Positions 1 to 4,449 of a stretch of DNA of 7,066 nt are shown here, one piece after another. The position numbers were made by a program, and so were the translations under genes. Location of the stretch: assembly GCA_021799405.1 (NCBI GenBank), contig JAJZAL010000262.1, forward strand, positions 1 to 7,066, given 5' to 3'. Position 1 is the stretch's first letter, and every line of letters begins with the position of its first letter. Source of the stretch: Acidobacteriota bacterium. GTDB lineage: Bacteria > Acidobacteriota > Terriglobia > Terriglobales > Acidobacteriaceae. The notes below the pieces were generated by a model. The model made no database searches. It saw only the letters and a list, made by a program, of their open reading frames with translations, and was not told the origin of the DNA.

Positions 1-1
1 G

Positions 2-85
2 GCCACGCGGTTGAACATCAGTTACAAGGCGCTGCTCTATAAGATCCGGCAATACAATCTGTCCGCGCCTGCGCAATCCGCGTAG
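2..85 (+). CDS. Sigma-54-dependent response regulator, C-terminal end (partial)
   Basis: Only the last 27 codons are in the window, ending at TAG 83-85. They read ATRLNISYKALLYKIRQYNL followed by a short Ala/Pro/Ser tail. The core N-I-S-Y-K-A-L-L-Y-K-I is the second helix and recognition helix of the Fis-type helix-turn-helix that ends NtrC-family enhancer-binding proteins. In that family the missing upstream part would be a receiver domain and an AAA+ domain that remodels sigma-54 RNA polymerase. A sigma-54-type promoter lies about 750 bases downstream, so this protein is a natural candidate for its activator; that pairing is inference. In exosortase/EPS loci the comparable regulator is PrsR, but the fragment is too short to name it. 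The family call is secure and the exact subgroup is not. Confidence 0.88.
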   Translation, partial: ATRLNISYKALLYKIRQYNLSAPAQSA

Positions 86-137
86 ATTGCAGTCTTGCTT
101 TCTTTACCTGCTTTGGATATCACACTCCATCCTTTAT

Positions 138-145
138 GGAAGAGG
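138..145 (+). promoter_or_regulatory. Ribosome binding site that fixes the start at 152
   Basis: GGAAGAGG lies six bases before ATG 152. The reading frame is open further upstream to a TTG at 95, but no purine-rich site precedes that codon, so the ATG is preferred. Confidence 0.6.
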
Positions 146-151
146 TCGATC

Positions 152-625
152 ATGCTCCACAACGTTGTTGTCCATCTAAAGAGTTCGAAAGTTCTCCGCG
201 GCTACTACCGAACCGACGATGCTTTGCAGGATCCCACTGCGGTACCCACCGATCTGCCGGTCAGCATGACCATCCAGCCCGAGGACGGCAGCCCTGCAGT
301 GACCTTCCGTCTGGAGGATGCCAAGGCGGTGTTCTTCGTCCATACCTTCACCGGCAGCCCCAGTCAGCAGGATGTGCGCTTCTTCGACTCTCTCTCCGTT
401 CATCCCTACCTGTGGGTCCGGCTTACTTTCCAGGATGGAGAAATCATGGAAGGCCGCATTTTGAACGATATCGATCTCTTGACCAAGAACGCCTTTCAAC
501 TCTTTCCAGTTGACGAACTGACCAACAACCGCAGCCTCTTCGTTCCGAAAACTTCGCTGAACACCTTCCAGATCATTGGCCTTTTGGAAGCCCAGGCAGC
601 CCAAGCCCAACGCGAAGTCGCCTAG
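152..625 (+). CDS. Small two-barrel protein of unknown function (DUF6982-like, tentative)
   Basis: A soluble 157-residue protein with no signal peptide or membrane segment. Two stretches resemble each other: residues 5-17 (VVVHLKSSKVLRG) and 89-101 (VRLTFQDGEIMEG). Both have the pattern of two beta strands joined by a turn and ending in a glycine, as in small beta-barrel folds of PilZ or Sm type. Between them lies LEDAKAVFFVHTFTG (54-68). The layout, with a K-A-V-F-F-V centre and a second D-G-E-x-x-E-G strand, recalls small Acidobacteria/Myxococcota proteins grouped as DUF6982; this is from memory and not a search result. It starts 66 bases after the regulator gene with no visible terminator, so co-transcription is possible. 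The function is unknown. A PilZ-like regulatory role is speculative, and the RxxxR and D/NxSxxG signature of c-di-GMP-binding PilZ domains is not seen. Confidence 0.8.
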   Translation: MLHNVVVHLKSSKVLRGYYRTDDALQDPTAVPTDLPVSMTIQPEDGSPAVTFRLEDAKAVFFVHTFTGSPSQQDVRFFDSLSVHPYLWVRLTFQDGEIMEGRILNDIDLLTKNAFQLFPVDELTNNRSLFVPKTSLNTFQIIGLLEAQAAQAQREVA

Positions 626-737
626 CACCCCTTCCGCATTCCATGCTCTCGTCGCGCTTCCCTTCGTTTTCCTCTTTCCCATGGCAGCAAACTCAGCGCG
701 GTGGATGGGTAAACTATGTGCCTTGACCCGCCCCACA

Positions 738-753
738 GTGCAAATTCCTGCAC
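738..753 (+). promoter_or_regulatory. Candidate upstream activator site (dyad GTGCA-N6-TGCAC)
   Basis: A perfect 5-base dyad with a 6-base spacer (GTGCAAATTCCTGCAC). Its centre is about 116 bases upstream of the start predicted from the sigma-54 promoter. Sigma-54 activators usually bind dyads roughly 80-150 bases upstream. The half-site resembles the TGCAC/GTGCA halves of NtrC-type sites, though in inverted order. Assignment as the activator site is inference. Confidence 0.4.
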
Positions 754-787
754 ATAAATCGTGACCATGGATTTTTCCCCTTCGAGA

Positions 788-835
788 AACCAGTTGAGAA
801 CTGCGAATCGCGCGTTCGATTCGACGCAACCAGTT
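788..835 (+). repeat. Direct repeat AACCAGTT, two copies 40 bases apart
   Basis: AACCAGTT occurs at 788-795 and again at 828-835. The first copy is part of a small palindrome, CAGTT-GAG-AACTG (791-803). The second runs into the first base of the -24 element. Spacing of 40 bases is close to four helical turns, so the two copies face the same side of DNA. They could be protein binding sites or coincidence. Confidence 0.3.
804..823 (+). promoter_or_regulatory. Dyad CGAATCG-N6-CGATTCG upstream of the -24 box
   Basis: A perfect 7-base inverted repeat with a 6-base spacer (CGCGTT), ending 11 bases before the -24 element. It has the same spacer length as the dyad at 738-753 but a different half-site. 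It may be an operator or second activator site. No coding function overlaps it. Confidence 0.35.
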
Positions 836-851
836 TGGCCCTGGAGTTGCA
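835..851 (+). promoter_or_regulatory. Sigma-54 (-24/-12) promoter
   Basis: The sequence TTGGCCCTGGAGTTGCA matches the consensus YTGGCACGRNNNTTGCW at all but two defined positions. The invariant GG (837-838) and GC (849-850) are separated by exactly ten bases, as required. Transcription is predicted to start near 862, giving a leader of about 38 bases before ATG 900. The operon of the small membrane protein and two ligase-like proteins follows directly, and a sigma-54 activator gene ends at 85. Confidence 0.75.
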
Positions 852-859
852 TTCAACTC
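844..859 (+). promoter_or_regulatory. Dyad GAGTTG-CATT-CAACTC overlapping the -12 box
   Basis: A perfect 6-base inverted repeat with a 4-base centre. It covers the TTGC of the -12 element and ends just before the predicted transcription start. A protein bound here would block polymerase. Whether it is used, or whether it is a chance dyad or melting-related symmetry, cannot be told from sequence. Confidence 0.3.
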
Positions 860-887
860 TGGTGAGCACACTCCTGTGGCTCACGTT

Positions 888-894
888 GAAGGGA
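888..894 (+). promoter_or_regulatory. Ribosome binding site that fixes the start at 900
   Basis: GAAGGGA lies five bases before ATG 900. The in-frame GTG at 876 has no such site and would leave a leader of only about 14 bases after the predicted transcription start. Confidence 0.6.
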
Positions 895-899
895 TCGAC

Positions 900-1160
900 A
901 TGAACCACGAAGGGTCATCCGTGCTGGGAGGGTTCTCGGTCATTCTGGTGATCGTCGCGCTTGCTACCATCGCACTGAATTTCGCTTTCGCGCACTCCCT
1001 GCACTTTGGACCGCTCGGCCTGCTTGGCTTTGGCCTTTTCTGTCTCGGCGATGCCGGGGCCATCCCACACCTTTCGCTGTGCGTGCTTGAAGGCAAAGGA
1101 TACTGGCCCCATAAATCGACCTTTCAGCTTGCAGAAGCGGTGGCGCAGGTGACGGGATGA
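900..1160 (+). CDS. Small membrane protein, first gene of the sigma-54 operon
   Basis: An 86-residue protein with a strongly hydrophobic segment at residues 8-31, then a Gly/Leu-rich second segment at about 38-56, and a more polar C-terminal tail of about 25 residues. It is probably an inner-membrane protein with two passes, or one pass and a re-entrant or amphipathic second segment. I do not recognise a family and see no catalytic motif. The stop codon overlaps the start of the next gene in an ATGA, so translation is likely coupled. A stable stoichiometry or physical contact with the ligase-like protein is plausible, for example as a membrane anchor, but this is inference. The start was chosen from the ribosome binding site at 888-894. 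Coding is supported by that site, the promoter and the tight overlap rather than by homology. Confidence 0.72.
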   Translation: MNHEGSSVLGGFSVILVIVALATIALNFAFAHSLHFGPLGLLGFGLFCLGDAGAIPHLSLCVLEGKGYWPHKSTFQLAEAVAQVTG

Positions 1161-2572
1161 AAAACAATACGAAAGGAATCACGACGCCGATTCAGTCCGA
1201 CCTCACTGGCGCTCTGGTTCGCCACGTCATCCACCCGCTTTGGGCGAAATTCACCCACCCCGCCTACGCCCGCTATATGCGGGAGTTTGAGCGCAACCAG
1301 TATCTCCATCCGGACGATCTGCGCAAGCTGCAAATCCTGCGCTTGCGGCAACAACTGATCGATGCCTACCGCTATGTTCCCTTTTACCGCCACCGCATGA
1401 CACAGGCGGGACTGACGCCGCTCGACATTCGCACCCATGAAGACCTGCGCCTGCTGCCCGTCCTGACCAAACGCGACATCCAGGACCATCAGGACCTGCT
1501 GGTATCCAGCAACGTTTCGCCCAGCAAACGGAAACAGGACCAGACAGGCGGTTCCACCGGCAGCCCGCTCCAGTTCTACGTGGACCTCGAACGCTTCGAT
1601 TCACGCATGGCCAGCACCGTGCGGCACAATGCCTGGGCTGGCTTACGCATCGGCGACTGGCACGCCCAACTGTGGGGCCCCCGCTACGACTTCGGCGACA
1701 AACCGGATCCAACTCCGTTCTGGCGGCAGAAATTTCTCTATCGAAATATCTCCCTCCGCACCGCCGATGTCACCGAAGAATCGATGATGCAATACGTGGA
1801 AGTGCTGCGCAAGTATCGGCCCCGTTCCATGGTGTCGTATGCGCAATCGGCAGTCCGTTTTGCCGAATTCTGCAAGGCCAACAACATTCACGACGTTGCG
1901 TTCGACTCCATGATCGTCAGCGCTGAGGTGCTGCCGCCCGGCAAACGGCAGGTCCTCGAAGAGACCTTTCATGGCAGGGTATTCAATCGCTATGGCTGCC
2001 GCGAAGTCAGCGTCATCGCCAGCGAATGCGAGTTTCACAGCGGCCTGCACGTCAATGCCGATGCCCTGATTGTCGAAGTCGAGGCCGCCCCCAATCTGCC
2101 GTCTGGCATGGGGCGGGTACTGGTCACGGATTTGTTGAATCGGTCGATGCCGTTGATTCGTTATGAAATCGGCGATCTCGCCAGCCTCGACACCGAGATG
2201 CGCTGCCCTTGCGGACGATCGCTACCGCTGATTGGAAATATCCAGGGCCGCGCTTCCGACTTCTTGCGACTCCCCAGCGGCGGCGTGATCGCGGGCCCTT
2301 CGCTGGCGCTTCTTGCCGCGGACATGCGCGATGTGCGACAGATCCAGTGCATCCAACCCGATCCAGCCCATGTCACGTTGAAAGTCGTTGCCGGCAACGG
2401 ATACAACCAGCGTACCGAGGAAGAACTGCGGCGACGCATGCAGCCTTACCTGGGAAAAGAGAGCAACCTCACGATTGTGACCGCCGACTCGATTCCCTCC
2501 GAGCCTTCCGGGAAATACCGATTTGTAAAAGCAGGCGAAGAAACCGAGACCCCGACGGCAGCGAGCCGCTAA
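1157..2572 (+). CDS. PaaK/CapK-like adenylate-forming enzyme (phenylacetate-CoA ligase family)
   Basis: A cytoplasmic protein of 471 residues, typical of this branch of ANL adenylating enzymes. These activate a carboxylic acid with ATP to an acyl-AMP and usually pass it to CoA or another acceptor. Key motifs are intact: VPFYRHRM (74-81) and LPVLTKRDI (100-108) of the N-terminal domain, the phosphate-binding loop TGGSTGSP (130-137), the acyl-pocket/aromatic motif YGCREV (279-284), RYEIGD (335-340), whose Asp normally holds the ribose, and a C-terminal SGKYRF (451-456) with the expected late Lys. Cys291, His294, His298, Cys350 and Cys352 could form a metal site. A ribosome binding site AGGTGA sits four bases before ATG 1157, which overlaps the preceding stop. 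The substrate cannot be read from sequence. Relatives labelled CapK or F390-synthetase-like occur in polysaccharide loci. The gene name paaK is not justified because no phenylacetate catabolic genes are nearby. Confidence 0.9.
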   Translation: MKNNTKGITTPIQSDLTGALVRHVIHPLWAKFTHPAYARYMREFERNQYLHPDDLRKLQILRLRQQLIDAYRYVPFYRHRMTQAGLTPLDIRTHEDLRLLPVLTKRDIQDHQDLLVSSNVSPSKRKQDQTGGSTGSPLQFYVDLERFDSRMASTVRHNAWAGLRIGDWHAQLWGPRYDFGDKPDPTPFWRQKFLYRNISLRTADVTEESMMQYVEVLRKYRPRSMVSYAQSAVRFAEFCKANNIHDVAFDSMIVSAEVLPPGKRQVLEETFHGRVFNRYGCREVSVIASECEFHSGLHVNADALIVEVEAAPNLPSGMGRVLVTDLLNRSMPLIRYEIGDLASLDTEMRCPCGRSLPLIGNIQGRASDFLRLPSGGVIAGPSLALLAADMRDVRQIQCIQPDPAHVTLKVVAGNGYNQRTEEELRRRMQPYLGKESNLTIVTADSIPSEPSGKYRFVKAGEETETPTAASR

Positions 2573-2583
2573 AGGAAGCACGC

Positions 2584-3792
2584 ATGGGAATCCTGTACAC
2601 ACATTTGATTTTGCCGTTGGTCGAACCGGAACGACATGCGGGTCTGCCGGGCCGTTTGCGTCAAATTAAGAAATTCGATCGCCTGCCGGAAAGACAGCAG
2701 CGCAAGATCCAGCAGGACCGCCTGCGAAAATTGCTGGAACACGCATACACCACGGTCCCATTTTATCGCAGGCAATTCGATGCCGCCGGTTTTCATCCCC
2801 GCGAGGCGCGCGTCGATCATCCCCTGCCTCTGCCCGTGTTGACACGCAGCGATCTTCGCACCGCTGCCACCTGGCTCGTCTCCTCGGCCTTCCCTGCGGA
2901 GAAGCTTCGGGTCGCACTCAGCGGCGCCACCGACAGAATGCCGGTCCGCTTCCATCGCGACATTGAAGGCGTCCGCGACAAGGTTGCCCTCAAGATGAAG
3001 CTCGATGAGTGGGCCGGGTTCCAAGCCGGCGACTCCGCCATGATGCTTTGGGGAGCTACCTCCGACCCGGCAAGGGAATTCAATTGGAGATGGCGCGTGT
3101 ATGAAGGCGTGTTCATGCGCCAGACCCCGCCTCCTCCCGGTGTTGTCGGCATCGATGTGCTGGAAAAATGGCGCTGGCGCTATGAGAAACAGCGTCCTAG
3201 GATTCTTTGCGGTCGCGCCACTGTTCTCGCCGTATTCGCCGCGTATCTGCGGGAGCGTGGCGTCACCCATCGGCCACAGGCAGTCATCTCCACTGCGGAA
3301 GTGTTGAGCGTGCCCCATCGCAGGCTTCTGTCGTCGGTCTTTAAAACCGCGCCGTTCAATTATTACGGCCGGCGAGATGTCGGAATGATCGCCGCAGAAT
3401 GCTCCGAGCACGAGGGACTGCATTTTCATCCCTGGGGATCGTTCGTGGAGTTTGACCCGATCGGCCAATCGCCCGACGGACCTGTCTATCGTCTGCTGGT
3501 GACCGACCTGCTCAATTACGGTCAGCCGTTCATCCGCTTCGATACCGGCGACTGCGTCACCCTCACGGAACAGAGTTGCAGTTGCGGAAGATGGTTTCCC
3601 TTGGCCGGAAAAATTGTTGGACGAATCGAGGATGGAGCAGTCTTTGCCAACGGCAATCTAGTTCCAGATATCACCTTCAATGACCCGCTGAATCCAAGTA
3701 AAGCGCCGCTTCACCCTGTCCTTGCGCTCCCGGAGAAACGCAAGCGTCCCATGAACAGGAATCGCCAGAACAAACGGGCCATGTCCGCATGA
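2584..3792 (+). CDS. Degenerate PaaK/CapK-like paralogue, probable non-adenylating partner
   Basis: A 402-residue protein clearly homologous to the preceding one: VPFYRRQF (58-65), LPVLTRSDL (83-91), ISTAEVL (235-241), YGRRDVGMIAAEC (261-273), VTDLLN (306-311), RFDTGD (318-323) and SCSCGR (331-336) all align. The phosphate-binding loop does not: TGGSTGSP of the neighbour corresponds to SGATDRMP (113-120), with both later glycines and the small Ser/Thr residues lost. The protein also ends about 85 residues early relative to its neighbour, in a basic tail (KRKRPMNRNRQNKR), so the C-terminal subdomain with the catalytic Lys is missing. The reading frame is otherwise clean, has a good ribosome binding site (AGGAAG, 2573-2578) and the metal-site Cys/His pattern, so it looks maintained rather than decaying. 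It follows the first ligase by 11 bases. A regulatory or structural partner role is inference; the frame is open further upstream but ATG 2584 is the only credible start. Confidence 0.87.
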   Translation: MGILYTHLILPLVEPERHAGLPGRLRQIKKFDRLPERQQRKIQQDRLRKLLEHAYTTVPFYRRQFDAAGFHPREARVDHPLPLPVLTRSDLRTAATWLVSSAFPAEKLRVALSGATDRMPVRFHRDIEGVRDKVALKMKLDEWAGFQAGDSAMMLWGATSDPAREFNWRWRVYEGVFMRQTPPPPGVVGIDVLEKWRWRYEKQRPRILCGRATVLAVFAAYLRERGVTHRPQAVISTAEVLSVPHRRLLSSVFKTAPFNYYGRRDVGMIAAECSEHEGLHFHPWGSFVEFDPIGQSPDGPVYRLLVTDLLNYGQPFIRFDTGDCVTLTEQSCSCGRWFPLAGKIVGRIEDGAVFANGNLVPDITFNDPLNPSKAPLHPVLALPEKRKRPMNRNRQNKRAMSA

Positions 3793-3921
3793 GATCCGGC
3801 GCAGCGGTGGACAAGTGAACCACGCGCCCCGTGAACTGGCGTGAAAAATTCACTCAAGTTCGCCCATGTCGCCTTACATCGACTACGCCGGGCTGCTTCC
3901 GTAGGGGCTTTTGACGATCTG

Positions 3922-3946
3922 GCACGCTTGCGGGCGTGCTTCTTTT
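3922..3946 (+). terminator. Probable intrinsic terminator of the ligase operon
   Basis: A GCACGC/GCGTGC stem of six G+C-rich pairs with a TTGCGG loop is followed at once by TTCTTTT. It lies about 130 bases after the stop of the second ligase-like gene. The stem is short and the T-run is interrupted by a C, so efficiency is uncertain. Confidence 0.45.
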
Positions 3947-4109
3947 CGTCGGCGCAAAGTCATCTCCGGTTGCAGCACGCGCCTCCCGCACATTAGAGCT
4001 TGTTTCTGCAAACCACTTCCACCGATCAAATCTTCTGGTCTCTTCCGGGTCGCCAGCAGCAGTCGATCCATCTTCCACCCATCTGCTCTCCGTCATAAAA
4101 AAGGCCATT

Positions 4110-4127
4110 CAGCAAAATCTTTTGCTG
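4110..4127 (+). repeat. Perfect inverted repeat CAGCAAAA-TC-TTTTGCTG
   Basis: An 8-base perfect dyad around two bases; as RNA it would form about seven pairs with a small loop. The following bases (GTTTGTCTC) are only mildly T-rich. It may be a secondary terminator or a protein site. Confidence 0.3.
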
Positions 4128-4195
4128 GTTTGTCTCTCACTTACCGGGTCTTTTCCTGTTCGGCAAATTAAGATTCATCCCCCCAGCTATGCCCT

Positions 4196-4263
4196 CGGAA
4201 TACACACATAAGCTATTGGAAAATAACGATTTTCCTGATGACTGATCGGACTGTATTCCGATC
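4196..4263 (+). other. Cluster of hairpins with two mutually exclusive pairings
   Basis: Three perfect complementary pairs are packed here. CGGAATAC (4196-4203) pairs with GTATTCCG (4253-4260). GGAAAAT (4218-4224) pairs with ATTTTCC (4229-4235) around AACG, nested inside the first. GATCGGA (4244-4250) pairs with TCCGATC (4257-4263) around CTGTAT. The first and third use the same bases 4257-4260, so only one can form at a time. This could be a switching leader, a small RNA or overlapping DNA sites. It matches no riboswitch consensus I know. Confidence 0.3.
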
Positions 4264-4274
4264 CAGACCGCAGT

Positions 4275-4303
4275 TTTTCATGCAGGTAACCTATTTATAT
4301 AAC
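4275..4303 (+). promoter_or_regulatory. Possible sigma-70-type promoter for the lipoprotein gene
   Basis: TTTTCA (4275-4280) and TATAAC (4298-4303) are separated by 17 bases, matching TTGACA/TATAAT at four and five of six positions. The predicted start near 4310 would give a leader of about 140 bases. A GGTAAC (4285-4290) in the spacer has an inverted copy GTTACC at 4346-4351, which could be an operator pair. No sigma-54 element was found before this gene. Confidence 0.35.
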
Positions 4304-4383
4304 TAAAGTGACCAACATTTATTGTGACTATAGTTCTCTATGCGAGTTACCATGACAGCAAAACCACTTTTGATGTCAAGCCG

Positions 4384-4431
4384 CAGTTGGCTGGGATTCC
4401 GGGCTTTCCAGCCCGTTTCCAAATCCGACTG
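4384..4431 (+). other. Leader hairpin ending at the ribosome binding site of the lipoprotein gene
   Basis: CGGGCT-TTCC-AGCCCG (4400-4415) forms a perfect inner stem. It is enclosed by GGATT (4394-4398) with AATCC (4422-4426), and by CAGTT (4384-4388) with GACTG (4427-4431, one G-U pair). The purine-rich stretch GGAAGAGAGA (4431-4440) begins at the base of the stem and precedes ATG 4450. The structure could stabilise the mRNA or modulate ribosome access. Confidence 0.4.
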
Positions 4432-4449
4432 GAAGAGAGATAGAAAGAC

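Larger units (their letters stand above)
3793..4449. other. Intergenic region without a credible gene
   Basis: In 657 bases I find no open frame with a ribosome binding site or recognisable protein features. The first part keeps the high GC of the operon and contains GTGAAC at 3815 and 3831 and a GTGAA-AAA-TTCAC dyad at 3841-3853. From about 4080 it becomes AT-richer, as expected for a promoter region. It holds a probable terminator, several hairpins and a weak promoter, listed separately. It separates the ligase operon from the lipoprotein gene, so the two are probably different transcription units. Confidence 0.6.

Noticed and set aside
176..871. 231-codon minus-strand open frame spanning the small gene and the promoter region
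   Set aside because: The plus strand has a good ribosome binding site and patterned protein at 152-625; the minus frame has no recognisable motifs and runs through the sigma-54 promoter.
2569..3468. 299-codon minus-strand open frame
   Set aside because: It is antisense to a well-supported ligase-family gene and has no family features of its own.
3920..3930. TGGCACGCTTG, resembling a sigma-54 -24 box followed by TTGC
   Set aside because: The two elements are only two bases apart rather than five, so GG and GC are separated by seven bases instead of ten. The same bases form the probable terminator stem.
3948..4050. CGCAAAG and GCAAACC words reminiscent of c-di-GMP-I (GEMM) riboswitches
   Set aside because: They occur in the wrong order and lack the two flanking helices and the tetraloop receptor, so no GEMM fold is supported.
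3854..4108. Open frame of 84 codons on the minus strand
   Set aside because: No ribosome binding site before its ATG, no recognisable motif, and it overlaps the terminator-like hairpin of the ligase operon.
3911..4211. Two overlapping plus-strand open frames of 86 and 91 codons
   Set aside because: They overlap each other in different frames, lack ribosome binding sites and have no protein-like pattern of motifs or segments.
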